From the NCBI RefSeq assembly GCF_051414135.1, contig NZ_JBLKOA010000002.1:310001-374000 (forward strand): a stretch of 64,000 bases of DNA, in the 5' to 3' direction. Below the pieces are notes generated by a model. It saw only the letters and a list, made by a program, of their open reading frames with translations. It was not told where the DNA came from and made no database searches. This document shows positions 26,114 through 35,263 of the stretch, piece by piece. A program made the position numbers and the translations under genes. Numbering within the stretch: position 1 is the first letter of the stretch; each line of letters begins with the position of its first letter. This DNA comes from Halovenus halobia. Its GTDB lineage: Archaea > Halobacteriota > Halobacteria > Halobacteriales > Haloarculaceae.

Positions 26114-26139
26114 TACCAGTTGCATTGTATCCTGTAACA

Positions 26140-29100
26140 ATGGGGTTAGTTACGGGACAGACAGACAATCGTGGCATCTCTGAGATATACGGGACAGTTC
26201 TGATTTTCGCGCTCGTATTCGTGACGGCTGTCGCGCTCGTTGGTGTGGGGTTCTTTGTGTTAAATGATACGACAACCAGCGCAAACGACCGTCTAGCACA
26301 GGATTCGGTGCTCGAACTCGACGACCGGTTGAGCAGTTTGAACGATGACGAGGTCGGAAACTCGGTAACGTGGGAGGTTCCGCAGGGGACTGCAGAGGAT
26401 TTTGAGGCCGACGGTGACAAGGGGACGATCAACGTGACCGCACGGACAAACGACACCTACTGGACGGCCAGCCGTAGGGTAGACGGGGGGTTAGTCGACG
26501 CGGCCACACAGTTCAACTCCGAAAAGATTACCCTCGGGACAATCACACACGAAGGACAGGATGGCGTGTTGACCGTCTACCAGGGCGGGGGGGTCTTAGA
26601 GGTGCAGGATGGGTCGGTAACAGTACTACGAGAACCAGATGTCTCGGTCACTGACGGCCACCTCGTGCTTGATTTCGTAAATATCTCTTCGGTCAGTGCA
26701 ATTGACAGCAGCGAGATAGAGGCGACCCGGGGAGACGACACAGCAGCTACACAAATCCAAACGCTCGTCAACCAGGCGATGCAGCGCGACGGCGAGGTAG
26801 TGGCACCAGCGGACATAAATATGACCGTGACGAGTCGGTTCGCAGACGCCTGGGGGAAACTTATCAGACAGAGCGTCGATGGCCGGTCGATAACGGTCTG
26901 GAATAGCGACGACTTGGCCGAACTTGACGACGATCAAGTGCGAATTGGCTTCGGTGAGTTCGGCGACGGAATCGACCTCCCGTCGCGGTCAGACCCCTAC
27001 GGCACTGACGTGATTTACACTGGCATCGCCGACCTTGCGCCCGAGTTATACGACGACGCAATCGGGGAGATTGACCAAGACGGCGATGGCTTCGAGGTTA
27101 TAGACCCACCCAACAGCAACGACTACACCGTCGGGTTGCGGTACGACGCCGGCGGCGGACCAAACTGGTGGGAGTGGGACCCATCCGTGGGACAGTGGGT
27201 GAACATCGAAGACCCGACCGCGAGCAATCTCGCCCCGACTGCGCCCGACGCGGTGACCAGCGTGAGCGGAGATGCATTCGAGATTTCCGACGAGGCATGG
27301 ACCTGTGTCGTCAAAGACAGCGCGCTCCGAGACCACGTCGACAAAAGCGACGAAGGTTGTTTGGTCGACCCTGTCAGCGTCGACAATCCGGACGACAGCG
27401 TCGGTGAGTTCCGTCCGCTGCTCGAAATCACCGACCTAGACGTCACCGGCCCGGGCGACCGACAGCTCGATTTCGGGGCGGAGCAACTGCAGGTCGACGT
27501 GGAGGTTACAAACAGCGGCACTGCAGCGGCAGACGACGGTGAACCGGTCGGCGTGTTGATTGACCCGACAACACGAAACGCCTGGGTCGGCAACGGAACC
27601 CGATTAAAGGGAAGCGACTCGCTTGCGCGTGGCGCCACTCGTGAGTTCTCGTTCACATACACGCCAACGTTTGTCGGTGAAAAATTCACCGTGGGCGCCG
27701 GAACACCCGACGACTCGCGGTTCGGTGGGGGGCAGTGGGAAGTGGTGAAGACACCCAACGCCGAAGACTTCGAGATTCAGTCCGTTAGCGTACTCAACGG
27801 TCCTGTCGTAGAGGGCGATACGCTCGAACTCGATGTTCGGGTCTACAACAACGGCAGCAGCGTCGACACGCAGGACGTGATTGTCTCGAACGCCGCGGGA
27901 CCGCAGGCCACCGAAGAGTACACCATCAGCCCTGGCGATACAGAGAAGAAAGAAATCGAGTGGGACACCGAGGTGGGAGACGGAACGCCCGGACCGACGA
28001 CTATCAACATCACGACGCTGACTGATGAAACGTCCCAACAGGTCAACGTCCAGCCAGCGAGTACCACCTTCGCGAACTTCCAGATCCAAGACGTCGACAT
28101 TGATACGAGCGTCGAGGAAGGAAACGACCTCGATGCGGAGGTCAAAATCGAAAATATTGGCGGCGACGACGGCACGCGAACGATTCGACTCCGCGACCAG
28201 AGCAACGTCATTCGCGCGACAGTCAACGACCTGTCGCTGAACAGCGGTCAGACGACCACACTCGGTACGACTGGACCGCCGTTGACCTGGGAGACGGAAC
28301 TCGGCGACGCCGGCGTCTACGACCTCACAATCGAGACTGACGACGATTCGAACACGACGACAGGCGTCCAAGTGACACCGCCGCCTGGGGCGAACAGCTT
28401 CAACGTCTCGATCGACGAGAGCGGCCTCAACAACGTGATCGCAGGCGACGCGCTCGACGTCCCGGTCGATATCGAGTACAACGGCGGTGGCACCCGGACC
28501 GAGAGCGTCTGGCTCGCGAACTTCGACGGCAAACCGGTTGACGCAAAATCAGTGACGCTCACGAGCGGCGAATCAGTCCAGAAGACACTGACCTGGGATA
28601 CCGAGGCCGGCGACGGGCAGGAGGATCCTGGGACGATTACGGCAAACAGCGTTAGCGATACAGACAGTGCCAGCGTTGAAGTCCGTCCCGAAGATGAGGC
28701 TGGACCGAGTTACAGTATCGCGTCGTTCACCACAAACAGTTCGACGGCGTCGGACGGATCACCTCCTGCAGATCCGACCGTCGAAGGTGAGAACTTGGAG
28801 ATTTCCGTCGACATCGAGAACAGTGGCGGCGTGCTCGGGACCGAAAACGTGGTCGTCGAGTACGTTCCGGAGGACCGCCCAATCGCGACGACGGAGGTCA
28901 GCGTCCCAAGCGGCGGGAGCACAACGGTTGACCTCACCTGGGAGACAGTAATTGGCGACAACACGACGACCGAGGCGAACCCCACCAACGCCGAAAATAT
29001 TACCATCGAGATTGATGGAAACACCGCGAGTGATGAGATATTTATCGACGAACGGACGACGACACGGGATCCGGTCGACGTGATGTTCGCAATCGACGAA

Positions 29101-31704
29101 TCTGGATCGATGGGGACGGTCAAGCCGAATTACGGCGGTGATTCTTGGCTCCTTCCCCCGACAAGAGCAGCACTCACAGGAACCGGTGAAGTGCCAGGTG
29201 CGTACGACTTCGGCTCCGAAGTAATCCAGTACGGTACGGAGTTCTGGTACGTGGTTGAAAACGTGGACAGCCGATTCGACGACGGTGAGATCCTCAATCC
29301 TGGAGAGACATTTTCGAGCGGCTACGATGACTACGACGATGTCTGGGCTGGAAAGATTCTGACGAACGAGCGAACAGTGCCCGAAAACGCGGATATGTGG
29401 TATGTGCTCCCCGAAGAGGACGGCGAACTCAATGGAGTTGTGCGTGATGGGGCGTATGAGGACGACGAATATAGACGACCGGATGGCGACTTCTACGTCT
29501 CCGGACAAACGGTTGATCCGTCGGACTACGATGGAGAGGCGTACGTCGTCGAGTTGACTACTGACAGCTGTGAGTCACTGTGTTTCGACGGGGATGGAAG
29601 CCGGTATGATGCCGTACTTGCGGCACTGTCCAGCCTCGAAGATGGAATTGGCGACAGAGCTGGACTGTTGGAATTCAATACGAACAAGAACGTATATCAG
29701 CCGATTACCGACAGCCTCAGCACTGTCGAGGAGTCGCTCCGAATCAACCCTGGCGGTGGGACTGATATTACCGGTGCAGTATTCGAGTCCCAACAACAAC
29801 TGAACAGCAATGATGAGGGGAACAAGAAAAATATCGTTCTCCTCACCGATGGTCAGCACACAGCTACCAGCCTCAACCCGCCACCAGACGAGCGAGCAGA
29901 CGAGATTGACGACGACGTCACCGTGTACGTTGTCGGGTTTGGAAATGCAGATACCAGCGAAGGTGGTGAACTTGACGCTCTCGCAGACGCAGGTACCGGC
30001 GAAGGCGAACTGTTTGACGGTAACGAAGACTCGTTAGAGGACATCTTTGCGGACATCGGTGATGAACTGAGCGAACCCGACCTCCCGAGCGTGCAGGTGT
30101 CGACAGATGACAGCTACACTGTCGAGGAGGGCAACACGCTGAGCGTTCCAGTCGGCGTCGAGAACACTGGCGAGGCGGGCGAGCAGATTATCACGCTGAC
30201 GGATATCTACGGCAACATCGTCGACAGTACGACCGTCTCACTATCCGCCGGCGAGACAATCGACGCGAGCGACTCCGGCGCTCCGGTGCTCAATTGGACC
30301 GCTGACCTGCAGGGCAGCGACACGCCACCAAAGAGTGGCGAACTACTCGTCCGAACGCCGGACAGCGAAGCGACGCCGGACGTGACGGTCACCACCGGAC
30401 CACCGTCAGACTTCACGGTCTATATCCAGAATGTGACGCCGGCGGACCCACAGGCGACCGACGAAATCGAAGTGGAAGTTGCTATCGAAAATCTCGGAGA
30501 TGGTGGGGACACGCAGACCGTGCTTATGCGTGACGACGACGGGAATCCAGTTGACGTCAAAACGGTCAGCCTCTCAGGCGAGGATGGCCCCAACGACAGG
30601 ACGACAGCGGTCTTCCGCTGGCAGACTCGCTCCAGCGACGCGGGCACCGGCAAGACCATCACTGTCCAAAGCGAGGATAACGGCGCCACGGAAACGTTCG
30701 ACATCGACGACGCACCGGGAACGAATGACGAGTTTACCGTGGACGTAATGGCAGTAAACGACCCGATTACCGCAGGAGACGCGCTGGAGGTCCAAATTCA
30801 GGCCGAAAACGTCGGCAGCGACGCCGGCAAACGGTTCGTCGAACTGCTTGATTTCAACAACCGAACGGTCGACCTGACCGAAACCAGCGAACTGAGTCCG
30901 GGCGGGACGGAGACGTTCAACCTGACCTGGAACACCGAAATCGGCGACGGCAACACCGACGACATCTACGTGGTGAGCCGTGACGATGAAGTCGGCCAGG
31001 AGGTCGAAGTCAAGCCCGTCACGGGTCCGAACTCGACGTTTGAGGTGACCAGCGCGACGACGCTCACCGACCCGGTCACCGCTGGCGACGATGTCGAAGT
31101 TGAAACCACAATCGAGAACACCGGCACTGACGCTGACACGCAGTTCGTCGAGGCAGAGTTCAACGGGCTAACCAAGACTGAGAAAATTACCGTTGGACCA
31201 TCGTCATCGCAGACGGTCACGTTCAAATTTGGCACGGCCAGCGGTGTCGTCAACTCCCCGACGACGTTCGACGTCGAGGTGCAGACCGAAGACGATAACG
31301 AGACAACGCCGGTCACGATCGAACCAGCAAGCGGTGACGTGCTGACTGTCGATATCCTGAGCACGAGTGGCCCCGTCGAAGCCGGCGAAAAACTCGACGT
31401 GACTGTCGAGGTAGACGGTCTCAACGCAAAGAGTACACTCTCGCTGGAAACGCCGTACGGGAGCGTGCTTCGACCGGCTGACGTCGAAAGTATCACAAGT
31501 GATGGAACGTACACGATCACGTGGTCGACGCTTGTCGGACAGGGTAACTCCGACCCACAGGAAATTGTCGCCCGCGTCGAGGGCGTGACCGACACAGCGC
31601 AGGTGACTGTCGAAGAAGCACCCGAGGGTGATATCGTCGCGCCCGGAACCGGGCCAGACGCGAGCCCTGTTGGAATTGACATCGACGAGATCAATATGGA
31701 CTAA
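26140..31704 (+). CDS. Giant pilin-like surface protein with CARDB repeats and a vWA domain
   Basis: 1854 residues. The N-terminus (TDNRGISEIYGTVLIFALVF) is a pilin-type leader and helix. After a head domain (about 45-425) come about five CARDB-like repeats (starting near 427, 543, 647, 754, 858), a vWA domain (about 977-1311) and five more repeats (near 1316, 1426, 1531, 1633, 1734). The vWA keeps the metal site: D986-E-S988-G-S990, Thr1208 in GGGTDITGA, Asp1237 in LLTDGQHT. About 158 residues are inserted after the first metal motif. The only cysteines I see are two pairs (389/407, 1144/1148). No C-terminal anchor. Likely an adhesin carried on or at the tip of a pilus. Confidence 0.8.
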   Translation: MGLVTGQTDNRGISEIYGTVLIFALVFVTAVALVGVGFFVLNDTTTSANDRLAQDSVLELDDRLSSLNDDEVGNSVTWEVPQGTAEDFEADGDKGTINVTARTNDTYWTASRRVDGGLVDAATQFNSEKITLGTITHEGQDGVLTVYQGGGVLEVQDGSVTVLREPDVSVTDGHLVLDFVNISSVSAIDSSEIEATRGDDTAATQIQTLVNQAMQRDGEVVAPADINMTVTSRFADAWGKLIRQSVDGRSITVWNSDDLAELDDDQVRIGFGEFGDGIDLPSRSDPYGTDVIYTGIADLAPELYDDAIGEIDQDGDGFEVIDPPNSNDYTVGLRYDAGGGPNWWEWDPSVGQWVNIEDPTASNLAPTAPDAVTSVSGDAFEISDEAWTCVVKDSALRDHVDKSDEGCLVDPVSVDNPDDSVGEFRPLLEITDLDVTGPGDRQLDFGAEQLQVDVEVTNSGTAAADDGEPVGVLIDPTTRNAWVGNGTRLKGSDSLARGATREFSFTYTPTFVGEKFTVGAGTPDDSRFGGGQWEVVKTPNAEDFEIQSVSVLNGPVVEGDTLELDVRVYNNGSSVDTQDVIVSNAAGPQATEEYTISPGDTEKKEIEWDTEVGDGTPGPTTINITTLTDETSQQVNVQPASTTFANFQIQDVDIDTSVEEGNDLDAEVKIENIGGDDGTRTIRLRDQSNVIRATVNDLSLNSGQTTTLGTTGPPLTWETELGDAGVYDLTIETDDDSNTTTGVQVTPPPGANSFNVSIDESGLNNVIAGDALDVPVDIEYNGGGTRTESVWLANFDGKPVDAKSVTLTSGESVQKTLTWDTEAGDGQEDPGTITANSVSDTDSASVEVRPEDEAGPSYSIASFTTNSSTASDGSPPADPTVEGENLEISVDIENSGGVLGTENVVVEYVPEDRPIATTEVSVPSGGSTTVDLTWETVIGDNTTTEANPTNAENITIEIDGNTASDEIFIDERTTTRDPVDVMFAIDESGSMGTVKPNYGGDSWLLPPTRAALTGTGEVPGAYDFGSEVIQYGTEFWYVVENVDSRFDDGEILNPGETFSSGYDDYDDVWAGKILTNERTVPENADMWYVLPEEDGELNGVVRDGAYEDDEYRRPDGDFYVSGQTVDPSDYDGEAYVVELTTDSCESLCFDGDGSRYDAVLAALSSLEDGIGDRAGLLEFNTNKNVYQPITDSLSTVEESLRINPGGGTDITGAVFESQQQLNSNDEGNKKNIVLLTDGQHTATSLNPPPDERADEIDDDVTVYVVGFGNADTSEGGELDALADAGTGEGELFDGNEDSLEDIFADIGDELSEPDLPSVQVSTDDSYTVEEGNTLSVPVGVENTGEAGEQIITLTDIYGNIVDSTTVSLSAGETIDASDSGAPVLNWTADLQGSDTPPKSGELLVRTPDSEATPDVTVTTGPPSDFTVYIQNVTPADPQATDEIEVEVAIENLGDGGDTQTVLMRDDDGNPVDVKTVSLSGEDGPNDRTTAVFRWQTRSSDAGTGKTITVQSEDNGATETFDIDDAPGTNDEFTVDVMAVNDPITAGDALEVQIQAENVGSDAGKRFVELLDFNNRTVDLTETSELSPGGTETFNLTWNTEIGDGNTDDIYVVSRDDEVGQEVEVKPVTGPNSTFEVTSATTLTDPVTAGDDVEVETTIENTGTDADTQFVEAEFNGLTKTEKITVGPSSSQTVTFKFGTASGVVNSPTTFDVEVQTEDDNETTPVTIEPASGDVLTVDILSTSGPVEAGEKLDVTVEVDGLNAKSTLSLETPYGSVLRPADVESITSDGTYTITWSTLVGQGNSDPQEIVARVEGVTDTAQVTVEEAPEGDIVAPGTGPDASPVGIDIDEINMD

Positions 31705-31707
31705 GCC

Positions 31708-33423
31708 ATGCGACAGAACATCTCTCGCCGCACCGTGCTCAGGTCGGGAATCGCTGCCGGGCTAGTGGCCGTCGCCGGAACTGGCCACGCGCAGGCACAG
31801 GATAGCGAACCCTCACCAGCGGAGTGGCCACAGTACGGGCGCGACAGCGGGAACACGGGGGCGAACCCCGATGCGTCCGGCCCATCTGGGGACAGTCAGC
31901 CAACGGCGTTGTGGTCACATCCAATCGCAGCCGACCAGCCACTTTCGTCGCCAATCGTGACCGGCAACAACGCGATTTTTACGACAGGGAGTCTGGTGGT
32001 CGCAGTTAATATCGAGACCGGAGCTGTCAGCTGGGAATACGAAGCCGAGAGCCCTCTCTACGGGCCGCCAGCAACTGTCGCAACAGATTTCATCGGCAAT
32101 GAGGTGTACGTTGGAACTGCAACAGGAGCGGTGGTTGCTATTTCGACTGCGACTGGAAACGAGCTGTGGCGCCACGAGACTAAAAACAGTTCTCTGACGC
32201 GGTCAGCGCCGCTAGTGGCGCGAGGAGAACAGCTGTATGTCACCGGACGGACGACACTCAGCGCAGTGAGCAGTACTGAACAACAGAGACAGTGGTCACT
32301 GTCACAGGGTGCAACCACAACACCCGCCGTCGGGACACAATCGGTATGGAGCGGGACGACTGCCGGGATTGTCGGCCTTAGCTCGAAGTGGGACCAACAG
32401 GACCGGAAGAGTGGAAGTGTGTTCCAGCAGGAGATGGGCAGCCAGTATCTGACACAGGATGCCCGAGGTGCCTGGAGCGAACAGAAGACACCCACAGTTG
32501 CGAACGGACAGGTGTTCGTTCCAAGTGCAGGGGTTACCAGCATTAATACAGAGACTGGAGTGATTAACTGGCACTTCGACGATGAGAGCATGGTAACTGC
32601 GTCCCCAGCAGTAACCGATGGAACGGTGTACTTTGCGAGTGGGACCGAAATTACAGATATTCCCGAAAGTCGGGCGGCAAACGCCGGAACAGTCTACGCA
32701 GTCCCTGTGGACCAGCCAGAGGCCGAGATTACACAGATTCGCACCGAGTTGCGCGACAAGCGAACTGAACTGGCTGCGTTACTTGACGATTCGGGGGGGG
32801 TTCAATCAATCGAAGATAACCCAGAAGCCGAGCAGCTCAGAGAGGAAATCCAAGAACTGGAGCAGCGACTGCGCGAGCAGCGCACTATCGGCCGAGAAGC
32901 TGCCGCGTGGACCGCCGATGTCGATGGCCCTGTGAACACTGCGCTCGCGGTGACCAGCGATACCGTGTACGTCACGACGGACAGCGGTACCGTCTATGCC
33001 CTTGATACGTCCAACGGTACTGAACAGTGGCAGTACAGTCTCTTCGAGCAAGGGAGCAAGCGCGCCGCGGTGAGCGACCCGGTTGTCGCCGGCGACCGGT
33101 TGTACGTCGCCAGCCGAGAAACTGGCCTCGTTGCCCTTGGCGCGAGTTCGGGGACAGGGACAGACGGGGGCGACGGGAGCGACGACGACGAGACAGACCC
33201 AAGTCAAGACAACTCAGATGATAGCCAGTCGAGCGACGACGGAGACAGTGGCACGTCCGAGCCAACCGAGAGCACATCGAGCGACGATGGAGACAGCGAG
33301 AGCAGCGACGGCTCCGGTCCCGGATTCGGGCTCCCGGCCGGACTCGCCGCGCTTGGCGGCGCTGGCTATCTCCTCAACCGGCGGTCAGGAGACCTCAGTG
33401 AGGATGTGGAGAAAGGAGAGTAG
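31708..33423 (+). CDS. Tat-exported PQQ-type beta-propeller with PGF-CTERM-like tail
   Basis: 571 residues. A twin-arginine signal (SRRTVLRSGIAAGLVAVAG) leads to WPQYGRDSGNTGANP, then repeated blades of the PQQ/PilY-like type (VVAVNIETGAVSWEYEAES, VVAISTATGNELWRHET, VYALDTSNGTEQWQYSL). Residues ~340-393 form a charged coiled coil (EQLREEIQELEQRLREQRT) inserted between blades. A Ser/Asp-rich linker precedes PGFGLPAGLAALGG..LLNRR, which resembles the PGF-CTERM signal cut by archaeosortase, though 12 residues follow the RR. Three bases after the giant gene; probably the same transcript and a partner at the cell surface. Confidence 0.82.
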   Translation: MRQNISRRTVLRSGIAAGLVAVAGTGHAQAQDSEPSPAEWPQYGRDSGNTGANPDASGPSGDSQPTALWSHPIAADQPLSSPIVTGNNAIFTTGSLVVAVNIETGAVSWEYEAESPLYGPPATVATDFIGNEVYVGTATGAVVAISTATGNELWRHETKNSSLTRSAPLVARGEQLYVTGRTTLSAVSSTEQQRQWSLSQGATTTPAVGTQSVWSGTTAGIVGLSSKWDQQDRKSGSVFQQEMGSQYLTQDARGAWSEQKTPTVANGQVFVPSAGVTSINTETGVINWHFDDESMVTASPAVTDGTVYFASGTEITDIPESRAANAGTVYAVPVDQPEAEITQIRTELRDKRTELAALLDDSGGVQSIEDNPEAEQLREEIQELEQRLREQRTIGREAAAWTADVDGPVNTALAVTSDTVYVTTDSGTVYALDTSNGTEQWQYSLFEQGSKRAAVSDPVVAGDRLYVASRETGLVALGASSGTGTDGGDGSDDDETDPSQDNSDDSQSSDDGDSGTSEPTESTSSDDGDSESSDGSGPGFGLPAGLAALGGAGYLLNRRSGDLSEDVEKGE

Positions 33424-34128
33424 GAGGACAACAGCGACGATCAACACCGAGAACAGCCCTGTCGCAACCGTTCCCATGGGGTTGGCGTCGACGCGGCTAA
33501 GCAGGGAGCCACTGGTTGCGAGCGCGCTCGTGAGCAGCACAAAGTGAATGAAAAGCCACGGCCCAATCGAGCGGACCGCCTCCAGTACTGACGTCTGCGA
33601 GGCGGTCCGTCGAGTCGTCTGGGTGCGCTGGTAGGCGTCAGGTGCGCGCTGCCAGGGTCTGTCGTAGCCGCCGTCTGCGCGGGAGTGTTGGCGCCCATTC
33701 CAGCGTCGCTGGCGGCGGGAGGTCGTTGTCTGGGACTCCGTACTCTGCTGAGCGTCACGCTGTTGGCCGGACGAGTTGGTCGTGCTGGTTGTGCCAGCGT
33801 CGGTGTGTGTCGTCGACGTCGACCACGCTGGCCCAGTGGTCTGTGTGGACGTGTTCGTGGTGCGCGCGTCTTCCACAGCCGCCCAGACCGAGGTGTCGAC
33901 GTGCTGGTCCACGTAGTTCGCGTGGCCCAGTCGGTCGTAGGTTTTGCGTTCGTCAGCGTCGAGTAACACATCACGTGCGGTCGTCAACCGCTTGAAGCGC
34001 TCGCCGGCCGCCGGGTCGTCGCTCACATCCGGATGACACTCCTTGACCGCCCGACGATAGGCACGGCGAACCGTCCCATCGTCGGCGTCAGGGCTCACTT
34101 CCAGGATTGTATAGAAGGTCTCCCCCAT
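33385..34128 (-). CDS. DnaJ-domain membrane protein
   Basis: 247 residues. An N-terminal J domain (residues ~4-65) has the HPD motif in ECHPDVSDD. A long Thr/Ser/Gln-rich linker follows (about 90-185), then two membrane spans near the C-terminus (WLFIHFVLLTSALA and VLIVAVVLLLSFLHIL). This would be a membrane-anchored partner that recruits DnaK to the membrane. It is not a full DnaJ (no Gly/Phe region, no zinc domain). Its 3' end overlaps the PQQ gene by 39 bases on the opposite strand. Confidence 0.85.
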   Translation of the reverse strand: MGETFYTILEVSPDADDGTVRRAYRRAVKECHPDVSDDPAAGERFKRLTTARDVLLDADERKTYDRLGHANYVDQHVDTSVWAAVEDARTTNTSTQTTGPAWSTSTTHTDAGTTSTTNSSGQQRDAQQSTESQTTTSRRQRRWNGRQHSRADGGYDRPWQRAPDAYQRTQTTRRTASQTSVLEAVRSIGPWLFIHFVLLTSALATSGSLLSRVDANPMGTVATGLFSVLIVAVVLLLSFLHILTEVS

Positions 34129-34151
34129 TGACTACTCCACAGTATGCGGTG

Positions 34152-34208
34152 GGGAATAAAATAGTTGTCCTGTCTGTGGGCCCAACGGCGGCAAACACAC
34201 CTTTTATT
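34152..34208. promoter_or_regulatory. Divergent promoters of dnaJ-like gene and tyrS
   Basis: On the minus strand TATTTTATT (34152-34160) is 24-32 bases before the DnaJ-like start. On the plus strand CTTTTATT (34201-34208) is 24-31 bases before the tyrS ATG. Both would give leaderless transcripts. Confidence 0.5.
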
Positions 34209-34231
34209 CCAGCGCGGGCGGATGGAGAGGT

Positions 34232-35263
34232 ATGGACGCACAACGCCGGTACGACCTCGTGACCCGCTACACACAGGAGGTCGTCACCGACGAGGAACTG
34301 GAGACACTGCTCGAGGACTCCCCGACGGCGTACATCGGGTACGCGCCAACCGGCGAGATGCATATCGGTCATTTCACGACGATGCGGAAACTGGCCGACT
34401 TCCTGCGAGCCGATATCGAGGTCACAGTACTGATCGCAGACCTGCACGCCCACCTCGACAGCGAAAAGAGCCCGTGGGACCTGCTCGACGCCCGGAGCGA
34501 GTACTACGAGGAAGCAATCCGTGGGATGATCGAAGCGACCGGCGCCGACCCCGAACAGATTACATTCGTCCGCGGCCGGGAGTTCCAGTTGGACGAGGAG
34601 TACACGATGGACATGTACCGGATGGCTGCCGAAACGACCGTCTCACGGGCGCAACGGGCCGGCAGTGAAGTGGTCCGAGAGAGCGAGAGCCCGAATCTTG
34701 GCGGGCTGATCTACTCGCTGATGCAGAGTCTTGACGTGAAAGCCCTGGACGCTGATATTGCCTACGGCGGCATCGACCAGCGCGGCATCTACATGCTCGG
34801 CCGCGAACTCCTGCCAGACCACGGCCACGACGCGCCGGTCTGTCTGTTCGCGCCGCTGCTGTCGGGACTCTCTGGTGGGAAGATGAGTGCCTCCCAAGAA
34901 TCCTCGAAGGTCAGCCTGACCGACTCGCCCGAGGCAGTCGAAGAGAAAATCAACGACGCGTACTGCCCGATGGGCGAAGTCGAGGACAACGGCGTGCTCG
35001 AATACATGGAGTATCTGGTCTTCCCGATTCTCGACGAGCGCGGCGAGGACTTCGTCGTCGAACGACCTGACGAGTACGGCGGTAACCTCGTCTACGAGAG
35101 CTACGCGGAACTGGAGGACGATTTCGTTTCCGAGGACCTCCATCCGGCAGACCTGAAAGGGTCGGCGGCACGGACCATCTCCGAGGTCATCGACCCGGTT
35201 CGCGAGCGCCTGACCGACCAGCCCGAACTGCTCGCTGAGGCCTACCCCGAGCGCTACGACTGA
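34232..35263 (+). CDS. tyrS: Tyrosyl-tRNA synthetase
   Basis: 343 residues, the size of compact archaeal enzymes. Class I synthetase: HIGH-type motif GEMHIGHF, AYGGIDQRGIYMLGRELLP for substrate binding, and KMSKS-type loop GKMSASQE. It charges tRNA-Tyr. The C-terminal anticodon-binding part is short as in Archaea. It overlaps the methyltransferase gene by one base (TGATG). Confidence 0.95.
   Translation: MDAQRRYDLVTRYTQEVVTDEELETLLEDSPTAYIGYAPTGEMHIGHFTTMRKLADFLRADIEVTVLIADLHAHLDSEKSPWDLLDARSEYYEEAIRGMIEATGADPEQITFVRGREFQLDEEYTMDMYRMAAETTVSRAQRAGSEVVRESESPNLGGLIYSLMQSLDVKALDADIAYGGIDQRGIYMLGRELLPDHGHDAPVCLFAPLLSGLSGGKMSASQESSKVSLTDSPEAVEEKINDAYCPMGEVEDNGVLEYMEYLVFPILDERGEDFVVERPDEYGGNLVYESYAELEDDFVSEDLHPADLKGSAARTISEVIDPVRERLTDQPELLAEAYPERYD

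Noticed and set aside
26125..26139. TTG start of the giant protein five codons upstream
   Set aside because: The ATG at 26140 is at the right distance from the TATA box and the pilin-type leader is complete without the extra codons.
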